A program made the translations under genes and the position numbers. The notes under the pieces are model-generated. The model ran no database searches. It was not told where the DNA came from and saw only the letters and a program-made list of their open reading frames with translations. From NCBI GenBank assembly GCA_963575745.1, contig CAUYUJ010015296.1, positions 283,259-342,336 of the forward strand: DNA of 59,078 nt. The letters are read 5' to 3'. Each line of letters opens with the position of its first letter. Position 1 is the stretch's first letter. Of this stretch, positions 1 to 10,969 are shown piece after piece. Source of the DNA: Prorocentrum cordatum. Its lineage: Eukaryota > Sar > Dinophyceae > Prorocentrales > Prorocentraceae.

Positions 1-2
1 AG

Positions 3-1148
3 AGGGAATACTTCGTCTGCGCCAACCCGAAGTGCGGTGGCTGGGGCTACTGCGACGTCTCTCAGTTTTGTGGACAGTGCGGAAAGAAGTTTCAAGGTCG
101 TGGCAAAGGACGCGGAGATGACAGGGGATCTCTGCCACCAGCGCCAGCGGAAGCTAATCGTTGGAAAGGAGGTAAGCGTGCAGCCAAGGGCATTAAGGAT
201 AATGACTGGCAGGGGCACGCTCAACCACAACCCGACGCAGCAGCCGCAGCGACACCATCTACGGACCAGAACCAAGTCGCTACATACCAAGACTTGTTGC
301 AGTTTTGGAAAGAGAGAGAAGGGTTAACTGGAGTCAACTACGCCAAAGCTATGGAACAGCTCAAGTTGGCAAAACAGACGGTGCTCAAGGCGAAGCCGCT
401 CGACCAGCAGGCGCAGTCGCTGCGAGACCAGATCGAGCGCAACAAGGAGAAGATCACGAAGGCGGAGCTGCAGGCGTCCGCGAAGCTGGAGGCGATATCC
501 ACGCTCGCCGAGGAGTACTCGGACCTGCAGGACACGATCGCGGCGGCGCGGGAGGAGATGGCCCAGTTGGAAGCGCAGCATGCGATCACGGTGCACTCCG
601 TGGCCGCCGCCACTCCCAGGCCGCATGTCAGCCCGTTCCCTTTTCTCGCCCAGCTGTGCGAGCAACTCCAGCAGGGCCCAGTCACCAACGTGCCGCAGCA
701 CATCCAGCAGCAGGTGCACGCGCTCGAGGCGAGCATCACCGAGGCGGTGCAGAAGTTGGTGGTGCATCCTCAGCAGGCCCCAAGCGGAGCCACTCCAGGA
801 TCTGCAGATGGGGCCCCCAGCCAGACTGAGGCGCCAGCGGGGGCTGGGGCGGGCGCATCCGTGCCGCCCACGACGCCCACGCCGCCTGTGGCGGCGAACA
901 CCGAGGAGTTCGATCATCTCCCGAAGGTCGGAGAGAGCGATGACGTCAGCGACATGGACGAGTCTTCGGTCGTCTCGGCCAAGAGACTCCACAGCGAGGC
1001 GGGAGCTCTTCACCAAGCTCTCGGCAGCATTGCGAAGGAGAACTCGATGCAGGAGGCCAAGAAAGCTAAAGCAGCCCTCGAGAAGGCAGCTGCAAAAGCT
1101 AAGGCAGCAGGCAAGGGCTCCCAAGGGCCTCAGCCGTATGGTGGGTAA
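3..1148 (+). CDS. LINE ORF1 protein, 5' partial: zinc ribbon, coiled coil, Ala/Pro tail
   Basis: One open frame runs from the window edge to a TAA at 1146-1148. Its first residues hold a Cys cluster (CANPKC, then GYC, then CGQC) that looks like a zinc ribbon, followed by an RG-rich basic patch (GRGKGRGDD). Around 400-600 it is strongly helical and heptad-like (EAISTLAEEYSDLQDTIA), as expected for a coiled coil that oligomerises. The rest is Ala/Pro/Gly-rich, and the Lys/Ala-rich end (KAKAAGKGS) would suit nucleic-acid binding. LINE ORF1 proteins coat the element's RNA. No Met is needed because the protein begins upstream of the window. Its stop overlaps the start of the endonuclease frame. 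Confidence 0.7.
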   Translation, partial: REYFVCANPKCGGWGYCDVSQFCGQCGKKFQGRGKGRGDDRGSLPPAPAEANRWKGGKRAAKGIKDNDWQGHAQPQPDAAAAATPSTDQNQVATYQDLLQFWKEREGLTGVNYAKAMEQLKLAKQTVLKAKPLDQQAQSLRDQIERNKEKITKAELQASAKLEAISTLAEEYSDLQDTIAAAREEMAQLEAQHAITVHSVAAATPRPHVSPFPFLAQLCEQLQQGPVTNVPQHIQQQVHALEASITEAVQKLVVHPQQAPSGATPGSADGAPSQTEAPAGAGAGASVPPTTPTPPVAANTEEFDHLPKVGESDDVSDMDESSVVSAKRLHSEAGALHQALGSIAKENSMQEAKKAKAALEKAAAKAKAAGKGSQGPQPYGG

Positions 1149-4100
1149 TACTCAACCAGTTCAGTCCCTCGGTGCCGTCGCGATCAATGGCAGTTGCTGG
1201 GCGTCTGTCCAGCAATATGTACTACCATCAGCATCTGAGAAGGTCTTCGTCATCCTTTGCCAAGAGGTGAAGATATCAAGTGACAAACGTGTTCTAGCAG
1301 TTCAATGGTGTGAACGACATGGTTGGGAAGCTATTTTCTCTGACTGCATCGCCAGCAAGGCTGGCTATCCCATGAGTGGCACGGGCAGCCTGGTGCGCGA
1401 CGGCTACAACATAGGGATTCAGCCAGCAGAGATCCCCCATACATCCCCAGCCACAGAGCAACGGCAGCGATTTTGGAGCTTCCAGGCCACAGCCCGATCT
1501 GTTTCTTAGCAGCGTAGTTTGAAGACTCTGTGGGCTTGAGCAGTACCAATTTGTATCTCTCGGCTACTGCAGGTTGGTGTCAGCAGAAGTACAGGGTGCC
1601 AGTCTTTATGGGTGCCGATTTCAACGTGAATCCGTCCATGGTGATGGAAATCCAAGGTGCCATCGCCAGGAAGCAGCCAGACGAATTGCCCGACCTGGTG
1701 CAGGTGCTTGGAGAGCCACCTGCTGAGTTTCACGTGAATGCGGAGTTGGCCATGCTGCTCAACAGGGCTCGCACCCTCAGTGAGAGCCTCCAGCAGGACA
1801 TCCAAGTTTTAGGCCCAGAAGGTTTTTCGAACAACGCCAGGGAGATTTCCGGAGCTGCACGTCCAGATCAAGAAGTTTTTGGACAAGGAATAGAGTTCGG
1901 AGTCTTTGGGAGCTGCTCAGTCTTGGGAGCAATGGGTTTCTAACAAAATGACCTCTGGAGTCGGGTGGGCCCACCGATGGACCAAGAATGTCCAAGCCTG
2001 GAAGCCAACCAGAACCATGACGGCCAGAGGGGGCTTCTCGGGGAGCCCCACGGAGCTGCTCTACTCAGAGGTCAGAAGGCTTACGAAGATTTGGGGGACG
2101 AGCCAGGTCAAGCGCCCAAAGGTCCCTGGAGATCCTCAAGCTGCCCTCAGGCTCCCCGAGATCACCCCCAGCATGCCCAAGAGGGCCTTGCGCAAGTTTA
2201 GCCACTCCACGGCGGAGACGCGGGGCGGCATCCACCCGCGTCACTTCAGGCTGCTGACGGTTGATCAGCAGAAGGTTTGTTTTTGCAGGCTCCTCATGCG
2301 CGTGGATCGCGTCGGTAGCATGCCCCCTCAGCTTCTTGCAGCGATATCAGCTCTTATCCCGAAACACAAACCTTCAGGGGGCGGTCCGTCTTATCGGGGC
2401 ATTGGGCCCATGCCAGCTGTCTATCGCGTTTGGGGCAGAATTCGGCAAGGTGAAGCAAGAAGCTGGGAGCAGAGCAATAGGCGTGAGTTCTTGGCGCACC
2501 AAGCTGGTAGATCCATCTTGGAGTTGGTGTACCAACAACCTTTGCAGGCATAGAGCTGAGCAGTTCAAGAACAAGAGCTGCACTCCGCCTCCATCATGTG
2601 GGACCTGACCAATTATTACGAACATGGTAATAGAGATAAACTACACCGACGTGCTCTACATACTGGTTTTAATGGGGCTATGTTGGCTGTTATACTTAAT
2701 CACTATCAAGGTCAACGAATGATTACTCTGAATAATCAAACATCATATGCAGGCTACCCCACCAAAGGGGTCCCAGCAGGCTGCAGGTTCGCGACCTACC
2801 TTGTGCGTTTGCACTGCATCGAGGCTTCAGACATTTGGACCAGTAATGTTGAAGTATCCCTCCACACCTTCATTGATGACCTCCCCCTCCTCTTCTCCCA
2901 CAGGTGCAAGAAGACTATAGTCGCCGAATTGAAGCGTGCAGCAGCCAGTCTTTTGTGTGCCATCCAGTACGAGCTGGAGCGTTTCATTGCCATCAACAAG
3001 TCTGTTGTGCTAGCCTCGGCGTTCGACATGCAAAAGAGCTTAGCAAACGCACTCGGGAGATACTCTGGATCGGTCCCTCATCATGCGGCCAATCTAGGTG
3101 TAGATGTTCGGGCTGGGCAAAAACGAGGTAGAGGTACTACCAGTGCTAAGTTACGAGATCGTCATAAGCAACTGAAAGGCCGCCTTTATCGAATTAGAGC
3201 TGTAAAACGAGCTGGAGCTAATACCCTCAGGCTGTGCAACACGGGCTTCGGGCAAGCCCAATTCTACGGGGCGGAAGTGGTAGGCCTAGATGATAAAGAC
3301 CTAAAAGCAGCTCGTAAACTTTATCTTCAGACAGCAGGTCCAGGTACTTCAACGCGTTCTAGTACGTTGGCTCTGTGCTTACTTGGCGACCCTTGTTGGA
3401 GACCAGGAGTTGGCCCCATCATCATATGGTCGCAGCTGGTGTGGCGCGCCATGATAGGCCAGCATTCCCCAGGCTACGGTTTGCCCCAACTTCGCGCGCG
3501 AGCTGCGGCAGCGCTCGAAGCACCACCACGGACGCGGCGCGAGTGTCGAGGCCCGTTTGGAGCAGCAATACTCAGTGCACAGAGATTGGGTTGGCAGTTC
3601 TCCTCGCCCTTCACGTTGGTAGATCAGTACCAGAGGACCCACGTACTTACCTCCACCTCTCCCTGCATGCTCCAGACGTGGATGAAGCAGGCTTGGGACG
3701 AGCAGCTGCATGTCCAGGCCGCGAAGAAGCTAGGACCCCAAGGCTCGCTCGACACGTCCACGGCAAGGAAGATGTTACATGATCCAGGGCTCAATCAGAC
3801 CGAGAAAACCACTCTCCTGGCTTTCCTGACCCAGTGCATTTGGACCCATCGAGTTTGAAAAAAGCAGGCCGCCCAGCTGAAACAGAATGCCCATGTGGAC
3901 ACCCATCTGACGATCTTCATCATAGACTCGCAAGTTGCCCCATGCACAGCGCCCCTCAGAGATTAATAGTTTAGTGACGCAGGGGCCCAGGTCCCCAAGG
4001 ACCCAGGTAAATTCCCGATCCAGGCTGGTTTTCTGGAAGGTTTGGACTGGTCCACGGGAGCTCCCGAGGGCCTTGGCTTGCAGCAGCAGGTTGTCTGGAC

Positions 4101-5296
4101 TAGAGACAATGTCCCCATCTCTGGGTCTCTAGTTGGCAATATATATATATATATATACACTGACGGGTCTTGTTTAAAGCAGGGCCCCAAGGATTTCCAT
4201 GTAGCAGGATATGCAGCCATCGCGCCCGACTCCGAGGGTGATGTGACGGCTGCAGTATACGGCCCTGTAGGCCGCAACCTTCCCCAATCTTCCCCCTCTG
4301 CTGAGCACCTTGCTGTGCTTGCTGCGGTCCCCTTCCTCTTCTCCCCATGTCATTGACAAGATAATCACGGATTATCAAGGAGTAATTGATGTGTACAGTG
4401 AGTTCCGCAGTAGGAAGCATAAATACGCAGGAGTTGCTCTGCTGGCCCAAGGTTCGGCCAACTGGCACCGTGGAATCACTCTGGACAAAATAAAGGCTCA
4501 CCAGAGCCCTTGAAGTCTCACCGAAGGGACCGACGAGTGTCTGAGAGCCACTGGCAACGATTTCGCCGACAAGTTTGCTAAGCTAGGAGCCCAGATGTTG
4601 CAACGTCCCTCGGCCAATGAGCTTGAGGAGGCCACCATGGACAGATCCTTGCTGGCCAAGTGGTTGCGTTACGTTGCTTGTGCTTTAAGTTTGTGGGAGC
4701 CAGTTGGACCTAAAGTCAGCAAGAAGAAGTTTTCCTCTCGGGACAAGGCGGTTGTCCAGCCCATAGTGGCGGGTGCAGCCAGTGCTCGGGTTGTGTGGAC
4801 TGGCGAGGCTCCTCCTCCGCCAGCTCCTGTGGTCCCGCGGCCCCAAATGTCTGGCCACTCTTGGGAGTGGAATAGCAGATCCAACAAGTGGCTGTGCTCG
4901 ACATGCAAGGCCCGATGCTCTGACAGAATTAATCAGACTCGCAAAGATGAGCCATGTCGAAGCTATCATTTACAGATGTCTCAGATAGCTGAGAATCCCC
5001 AGGGCCACACATTTTATGTTGCCCGACAAGAAAGAAGTTTGAACTTCATCATGATGTGCTCTGGCTGCGGCAAGTACAGTGAATCGAATGTCAAGAAGCT
5101 CAAAGAGGGCTGCCAAGGCTTCAGGAGGGACGGTGATAGGACCCAGTGGCGACTGCTGTGCGCTGGGAAACACCCCAAGTCATCTTTCAGGGACCCAACT
5201 TGTTTTCAGAGCCCTCCTGTCAAGCTCAGAGATTTTATAGCCGCAGAAGCAGCCAGAGTAGCAGCCTCACCCCAACAGCGAGATGACAGGCAATAG
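1140..5296 (+). pseudogene. LINE ORF2 remnant: endonuclease, reverse transcriptase, RNase H, zinc regions
   Basis: Endonuclease traces are FVILCQEVKI near 1250, a GWEAIF...LVRDGYNIGI stretch, and VPVFMGADFNV at about 1600-1640 in another frame. From 1906 a single frame carries reverse transcriptase: LIPKHKPSGG...SYRGIGPM, HQAGRSILELVYQQ, WDLTNYYE (motif A), KGVPAGCRFATYLV (motif B), TFIDDLPL (motif C, FIDD in place of YADD) and a FIAINKSVVL stretch. A knuckle CPCGHPSDDLHHRLASC follows at about 3890. RNase H shows YTDGSC (4155), SAEHLAV (4297) and, after a frameshift near 4345, GNDFADKFAKLGA (4552). The last 234 codons (4595-5296) are intact and carry CSTCKARC and CSGCGKY pairs. TAG and TGA at 2551 and 2557, plus later stops, make it non-functional. 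Confidence 0.88.
4138..4157. repeat. (AT)n microsatellite inside the RNase H motif
   Basis: About ten AT units lie directly before the codons for TDGS. The repeat is translated as alternating Ile-Tyr (IYIYIYTDGS), so the Tyr of the conserved YTDGS strand is itself part of the repeat and the reading frame stays open. Confidence 0.9.
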
Positions 5297-5330
5297 GGCG
5301 GATAGACCTTCCGTCCCCCAACCACGTGCT

Positions 5331-5430
5331 GATCCTCCTCCTCCAACCCCTCCTCCTCCTTTTCCTCTCCTCCTCCTCCTCCTCCTCCTCCTCCGCCGCC
5401 TCCTCCTCCTCCACCTCCTCCTCCCTCACC
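5331..5430. repeat. (CTC)n-type trinucleotide tract
   Basis: An imperfect run of CTC units with CCG and CCA variants at the 3' boundary of the LINE. It is followed by a pyrimidine stretch and a TACAG at about 5460. Confidence 0.85.
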
Positions 5431-5740
5431 CTTCCCACCTGTCGTGCGGGTCGACGCTACAGCGCACGTGCTTATCTCAGTGCGCACCGCACAATGGTAT
5501 ACTGAATCAGTCCACTTGGTTCTCGGATTACCACTTCTGCTGTAGCCTCCTGGACGCTTATGTGAGGAGTTAGGATGATGCGGGATGGCTCGTAGCTTCC
5601 AGCGGCGCTTTTTTCCCATGGTGATTCATTTTCAAATCCTACATCAAGCATTTGTTTTCTGTGAAATCCACAGGCGTTCCATTTTGTCATAAGGATTCCT
5701 TCTAAAGTTCTATCTGCAACAGGTGTGCTCTATTGCGCAC
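5431..5740. other. No recognisable gene
   Basis: Mixed-composition sequence between the (CTC)n tract and the 18-bp minisatellite. No motif, long ORF or repeat was recognised. Confidence 0.5.
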
Positions 5741-6007
5741 GGCTGCTGTGGTGTACACAGGCGCCGTAGTGTACACAGGCACTGTGGTGCACGCAGGCAT
5801 TGTGGTGTACATTGGTGCTGTGTTGCACACGGCTGATGTGGCGTACGCAGGCGCAGAGGTGTACACAAACGTTGTGGTGCCCGCAGACACTGTGGCACAC
5901 GCTGGCGTTGTGTTGCGCGCGGCTGCCGTGGTGTTCATGGGCTGTGTGGTGTTCACAGGCGCTCTGGTGCACGCAGGCACTGTGGTGTACACAGGCGCTG
6001 TGGTGCG
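5741..6007. repeat. 18-bp minisatellite, about 14-15 imperfect copies
   Basis: The unit is close to GGTGTACACAGGCGCTGT, with substitutions but almost no indels. Because 18 is divisible by three, all frames stay open. One + frame reads as hexapeptides of the type (A/T/I)VV(Y/H)(T/A)G, and the other frames give equally regular peptides. There is no independent sign of coding. Confidence 0.85.
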
Positions 6008-6113
6008 GATCGCCACCTACATGTTGCTGCTACCCGTCCTCGGTCATTCCCAGGCATTCCCAGACGCCGCTGGCGCGAAATGTGACGTCCTCGGCCCCGT
6101 CCCCCACCCACCC

Positions 6114-6133
6114 CAGATGACGGCCGTCATCTG
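6114..6133. repeat. Perfect 20-bp palindrome
   Basis: CAGATGACGGCCGTCATCTG is perfectly self-complementary, and short C and G runs extend the pairing on either side. Function unknown. Confidence 0.8.
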
Positions 6134-6172
6134 CCAGGGGTAAAAAGAACATGCTCCAGCCGCGTCCGCGCG

Positions 6173-6256
6173 CACGACGACGATGAGCGACGAGCGACGA
6201 CAACGACGACGACGACAATGACGACGACGACGACGACGGCGACGACGACCACGACT
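6173..6256. repeat. (CGA)n trinucleotide tract
   Basis: Imperfect ACG/CGA repeats with a few ATG and GCG interruptions. The long open frames across it are artefacts of the repeat. Confidence 0.9.
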
Positions 6257-6524
6257 GCGGACCAGACCCTTTTGCGTATTCCTATGCGGATTCCGATGCG
6301 CGCGGCGGCAGTGCCCATGGCGCTCTGGGGGGGTGGGGCGTTACGTCATAAGGGGAGGCGGTGACCAAAATGCTTCTTATGCCCAAAGCAATAAAGAAAT
6401 ACTCTCTTGCCTCTTCCTCCTCCTCTCGCACACTAGGATCTGGGTGCGTCCCACGCAAGGAAGCGGTGGAGTGGGCCGCCAGCTCTGCGCCGTGCCGTCC
6501 TGCGCCGTCGGCCACGCCTCGGAG

Positions 6525-6555
6525 AGACGACGCTCGACGACGACGACGACGACGC

Positions 6556-6598
<43 letters not shown>
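6525..6598. repeat. (CGA)n trinucleotide tract
   Basis: A second CGA array with two CTC interruptions, about 270 bp downstream of the first. Confidence 0.9.
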
Positions 6599-6599
<1 letters not shown>

Positions 6600-7279
6600 G
6601 CGACAGAGCCACTTTGACCTCGATTCGCTATCGGTGTCGCCGCGGACATGGTACGGTTGGTGCACGCGTCGCCTGCCCCGCTGCGGACCGAGGTGGTCTG
6701 GGGCGGCATTTGCCGTCGAGCATCGTCCCCGTTCGCGCTGTCTCCCTCTCGAGCGCGCCAAGAACAGGCCCTCACGCTCCAGGGTGTGGCCACCCGGGGC
6801 CGCCAGGGAGGCGGCCGTTGACCACTGCGCCGCACCGCGCCGTCGGCCAGCCCGCGCCCGCTGCGGCGACGGCGCCGACGACGTCGGCCCATCCCGCAGA
6901 TGGTGTGCATCAGGCGGCAGCACCGCGCCACCGCCCTGCACTCACTGTTCTTCTTCGGCCTGCCGCTCAGCAACCTGAGGAAGGATCGCTCGGTGGTGGG
7001 GCGAGGGGGCGTCGGAGGCTGTCGATCGAGAGGTGCTCCCAGCTTGCCGAATATAATCTGGGGGCCTCCAGGACCCCCAAGGAGCGATTGCACATAGAGC
7101 GGCTTGCTTGTCTTGCGGTGTTTACGATGAATGGCTTGCTTCACAGACCTTACACCACGCAGGTTACACCACCTTGCTCACGCTACAGAGATACATGCAT
7201 CTATATCTATATATATATATATAAAAATAGATTGCCACACATATTCCACCACATAATTATTGTTTATAGCGTTCATCCG
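6599..7279. other. GC-rich spacer; possible upstream part of LINE 2
   Basis: An open + frame exists at 6614-7351, but its Ala/Pro/Arg-rich peptide has no recognisable motif. It could be a decayed ORF1 of the element that follows. A short (AT)n lies at 7201-7224. Confidence 0.3.
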
Positions 7280-7821
7280 ACAGATGACACCGAGGAACAC
7301 CCCGTACATGGTCAAGCAGCGGCTCCGCAACATGTAGAGGGCCATCCATAGGCGCGGCAAGCTCTGGGCGCCGATTGGGAAGGTTCTCAAGCTCAAGGCC
7401 ATTGAAGTTTTGTGCGATCACTCCAAGACCAAGCCCCTGTCGGAGATGGTGGCCGAGCTGAGCAGGCAATGGGTCCCCGTCTTTCAGGCCAAGCCCAGTC
7501 ATGTGCAACGCGTTCGTCGCTACGTCCCAAACACACGTGGCCGCATATGATTGTTCCCAGATGGACATGCCCACCCCTGGCACAATAAGCTGAACAACTC
7601 AGCCCTCGGCCCAGAAGGCATGTCCTACTTGGCCTGGAAGCGCACGCCCAAACCTGCCCAAGTAGTGCTCGACGTTGCACCTCCCGACTCCAACGATTCC
7701 CCGATCATCTTAACCCCGAAGGGCTCCAAACCCGAGGACAGCCAGACGCGACAAGACTGGCGAAGGCGCCGCGCCCGCTCTCGCTCAAACGCAATGTCAG
7801 CAAATTCGTTTCCTGGGCAAC

Positions 7822-8717
7822 GTGCTGATGATGCCGGTCGTGGCGAAGGGTGCTCATGCTGCGCAAAGTGGTTTCCTCCCGAAGCGCCGCTTCATTAAGC
7901 GCGTGGTCATGATGGACGCGCAGTCCCGCATCGTGGCCATGCAGGACGACGTGCAGTCCAAGGATCCCTCCATGGTCCTGTACGATTTGGGGGATGCTTT
8001 TCCCTCGATGCGTCGTGGTTGGCTCAAGTTGGCGCTGGAAATTGCCCGTTTTCCCGACGGCATCAGGAACATGGTCGACGCGATCTACCTGCTGTCCGTG
8101 GCGTATACCAACCTTGGCGGCTGCGTGGAGGTGCTCTGCCCACTCGCCTCTGAAGTCCCGCAGGCGTCCCCGTGGCCTGGCTCCCTGTAGGCTGCGGGAA
8201 TGGGCCCTCTCATCCGAGACATGCACGGCCGCGCGCTCTCGTGCATGGGCGCGGTGACCGCGTCTGCGCGGACGACGCGGGCTGCGCGATGCCGTCGCTG
8301 CAGACGCTAACACCCCTGAGTGGCGTCTTCGACGCTGCGGAGAGCCTCGCAAGGCTGGCGCCCAGAACACTGAAGTGCAAGATCATCCCGCTCGCTGGGT
8401 CCTTCGTGGACCTGGTGACGCTGCGCGTCCGCAAAATGATCAAGCCGCTACCGCCACGCCTGTCATCGATGACCGTCCCGAGCATGGTGGTGTACCTGGG
8501 CGTGCTCCTGGGCCCCTGTGTGGACAACTTCCTGGAACTGCAACTTGCGACCAACCTGATCGCGGACGTGGGTGCGCCCATGAGCACGCCCCCTTATGAT
8601 CTACAACCTCCGGGCGGCGGCCAATGCTTCGCACCTCGGCCAGCTCTTCTACTGGCCACCGAAGATCAAGAAGACGGAGTCGTGGGCGTTCCACCGTACA
8701 GTGAGTGGCTTGAATAA
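7822..8717 (+). pseudogene. Reverse transcriptase core of LINE 2, broken
   Basis: Residues around 7858-8090 form the fingers/palm with LYDLGDAFPS, where the Asp would bind metal. A TAG at 8188-8190 ends that frame inside the motif B region (PQASPWPGSL). The palm continues in another frame with CADDAGC near 8269, the second metal-binding pair. A further shift near 8590 moves the YNLRAAAN/QLFYWPP thumb part to the frame read at 8596-8700. It stops abruptly at 8700, where the introner-like repeat begins. No intact protein is possible. Confidence 0.82.
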
Positions 8718-8893
8718 GGAGCACTTACCTTTCAAAAGGGGCTCGGTCGTTCCTCAGGCTTGTGTGCGTTATTTACAGTTCCTTATGCGTTATTTGTTAT
8801 TGATCGTGCCTTCTGTGTTGTTCCTGGGGATAAGAAAAAGCTTCGTTCTCTATTCCTCGTTCCTTAGGTCAGGCCGATGACTGTATCTGGTTC
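8701..8893 (+). repeat. Introner-like repeat family I, copy 1
   Basis: It starts exactly after ...CCGTACA with GTGAGTGGCTTGAATAAGGA, a good 5' splice site. It contains CTTACCTTTCAAAAGGGGCTC and ends around TTCCTTAGGTCAG. Homology to the copy at 27664 continues to about GACTGTATC. Removing 8701-8872 (GT...AG) joins the upstream LINE frame to the downstream frame that reads SAVGRWSPSKVVPLELN. A 5' AATAAGGAGC and a near-complementary 3' TATTCC suggest short terminal inverted repeats. The exact 3' end is uncertain. Confidence 0.65.
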
Positions 8894-9180
8894 CTTTCAC
8901 ATCAAGCACCCCCTCGCGATGATCTTTCCGCTGTCGGACGGTGGTCGCCCTCGAAGGTGGTCCCTCTGGAGCTCAACAATCGCGCCGTCCTGATGCGGGG
9001 CCCGCGCGACTCGATCAAGAACTGGGCCTAGTGGATGCGCCGCCTGCGCACCGCTGAAAATAAGGGGCTCTCCTTCCGCGACCGCGCCCTGGGCGCGCTC
9101 ACGCACGCCCAGTGGGGGTCGAAGCCGATCGCGCTCACGCTTGAGGAGGCAGCAGATGGCTCCGCGAACGACAGGCGAGA

Positions 9181-9990
9181 GGCCACCGCGCCGGCCTGTG
9201 GCGCAACTCTAAATGATTTGCGTCCTTTGTTGATTTCGCTTGTTCAAATAAAAAGTCTTGACGCATCGCGTATCCTCACCAGCGTCCGCCGATTCCGGCT
9301 GGCAGCAAATTGTCTTGCAATTAGCCCCGTACCATGACCCGGACGCCGCTTCCGCTCCCTGTCCGTTGCCTCGGAGCCGCCGACCAAAAAAAAATATTCT
9401 CACCAGCCCATCCAGACACGATGCCCATGAGAGCTGACGGGGGGTGAGAGAAAGAGACACGCATAGTCAAACAGCGAGGGAGGCCAGCCTGGACGGCGTG
9501 TTGGCCTCTTGGCGGCCTCCTGGGGGGCTCTGTGGCCATATCGAGCCGTCTTGGAACGGTCGTGGGGCCTCTTGGAGCATCTTGGGAGCCATCTTGAGTC
9601 AGCTTAGGCTATCGTGAGCCATCTTGGAGGTCATCTTGGGCTCTCTCATACCGTTCGGGGGCCTCCTGGGTGCCGCTCGGGTGCCTCCTGGAGGTCTCTT
9701 GGAGCCTCTTGGGGCGCTCTGGGAGCCCTCTTGGGGGCCTCTTGGTAGCCTTGGGGGGGCATCTGGGGGCCATCATGTAGGCGGTCGGTCAAAAGAGGGG
9801 GGTCCTAAATGTAGCTCTCCCGCTCGGGGGCCACGATCCTCGTGAGGGGTGTCAAACAGTGACCCTCCCAGGGGCCGAAAAAAAGGACCCTCTGGCACAT
9901 CGGGCCCCCTCCAAAAACCCAGGGAGGGGAGGGCGAGGGTCCCCCTCCCCGAAGGGAAGAGGGGTCGTGGAAGAGGAAGGAGACCCTCGC
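9181..9990. other. Filler inside LINE 2 with degenerate CTTGGGGGCCTC repeats
   Basis: From about 9480 to 9790 the sequence is made of loose repeats of CTTGG(G)GGCCTC / GCCATCTTGG. Similar units recur at 33640-33750 and 34310-34370. No coding motif is seen. It separates the LINE thumb part from its Cys-His knuckle, so it is probably a later insertion. Confidence 0.5.
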
Positions 9991-9993
9991 TGG

Positions 9994-10896
9994 ACCACCT
10001 GTCACCCAGATGGCTGGTGGAATATTTTGCACTCTCGCCCGAGTGCTTGTTTGCGCATGCAGATTCGTGCGCGCGTTTTTGTCACCTCGCTCCTTCCTGA
10101 TCACCTACCCTCCACCGTCATGTTTCGCTTGCGCTGCTGGTCCCTGCAGGCAACCACTGATCAGATCGGAAGGGAGCCGCTCAGAGTGCTGTTCCAGGAG
10201 TCTTTGCCGCCCGACGCTCCGTCTGCCCGGATCAAGAGCTGGGCGAGTGGATGGGCGACCAGCCGTCGCCTCCACACCAGCGCGAAAAACGCTGACAGTC
10301 TGCGCGTCTTCGACTGCCGCATGTGCGAGGACCCGGGCGCACTTGAGTCCATGTCACACTATGTTCACTGTTCTCACCGATGGCACGCTGTTTGCATGGT
10401 ACAAAGCATCCGCATACCCGCCCCTGAATGCTTGCTCACTCGTCGCGGACTCTGCCTCGGTGCATCGGCGGAGGCACAGCGTCTTGCACTCAAGCGCGCG
10501 ATCATGGCTTATCAGACGTACAGCATGCAATCGAAGACAAACTCTCTGGAAGGACCGCAGCCTGACGCGGCCTTGGAGAGTGCCCTTGCTGCGAGGGCGT
10601 TGCTCCTGTCAACTTACATGCCCGCTGTACACTTGCTCGTTGAAGCCTGTGCTGCGCGGAAGCTCGAGTCATACGCTCTGCGGACACACGTACCAGTATA
10701 CATCGCCATTGCCAGACCGTGGCGAAATTGCCGTCTCGAATGCAACAGCGCTTGCCTTCGCAGGTCGCACGCAGTGAGTTGTTGCACCCTGGGTGTGCGA
10801 GCTGTGTTGCGCAATCTGCGTGCTGCAAGTCACGTGGTTCCAGATACACGGCGCGAGCTATGCGATGACCCATGCGGTGCCAACAGTTCGGTGTGA
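9994..10896 (+). pseudogene. C-terminal Cys-His region of LINE 2
   Basis: The open frame here reads RLHTSAKNADSLRVFDCRMC...ESMSHYVHCSHRWH, a CxxC...H...C knuckle like those at the end of many LINE ORF2 proteins. A helical tail (LALKRAIMAYQTY) follows. The frame stays open to 10896, but after about 10560 it runs into the 20-bp repeat zone and is unlikely to be native. Its 5' part overlaps the filler, so the start is arbitrary. Confidence 0.6.
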
Positions 10897-10965
10897 GCTA
10901 CGCGGTGCAAGCAGAGTGGCGTAAGCTGAGCAGCGCAAGCTAAACAGTGCGGGCATCACGAAGAG
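10797..10965. repeat. Degenerate ~20-bp repeats (GTGCGAGCTGTGTTGCG type)
   Basis: Loose tandem copies of GTGCGGTGCAAGCTGTG-like units. The same family recurs at 53538-53640 and 53755-53870. Confidence 0.55.
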
Positions 10966-10969
10966 CCCA

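Larger units (their letters stand above)
1..5296 (+). mobile_element. Degenerate LINE (non-LTR retrotransposon), 5' end cut by window
   Basis: The order of coding remnants is ORF1 with a zinc ribbon and coiled coil, then an endonuclease/exonuclease/phosphatase fold, reverse transcriptase, a Cys-His knuckle, RNase H and a second Cys-rich region. That order is typical of LINEs and all parts read on the same strand. The copy is dead: the ORF2 region changes frame near 1500, 1910 and 4345, and carries stops near 2551, 2557, 3856, 3973 and 4511. The 5' end lies outside the window. The 3' end runs into a (CTC)n tract at about 5330, and no target-site duplication or poly(A) tail was recognised. Confidence 0.88.
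7280..10560 (+). mobile_element. Second LINE relic, different family from the first
   Basis: Reverse-transcriptase traces run through several frames: LGPEGMSYLAWKR and SPIILTPKGSKPED (7600-7740), a PRPLSLK stretch, AAQSGFLPKRR (7858), VLYDLGDAFPS (motif A, 7977), EVPQASPWPGSL (motif B, with a stop after it), CADDAGC (motif C, 8270), LKCKIIPL, YLGVLLG, and IYNLRAAANASHLGQLFYWPP (8600). Downstream are DSIKNWA and WMRRLRTAEN (9010-9060). After about 800 bp of unrelated sequence, the Cys-His knuckle follows: CRMCEDP...SHYVHCSHRWH (10317-10390). Order and strand match one element. The active-site box is ADD rather than the FIDD of the first LINE, so these are separate lineages. Confidence 0.82.
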
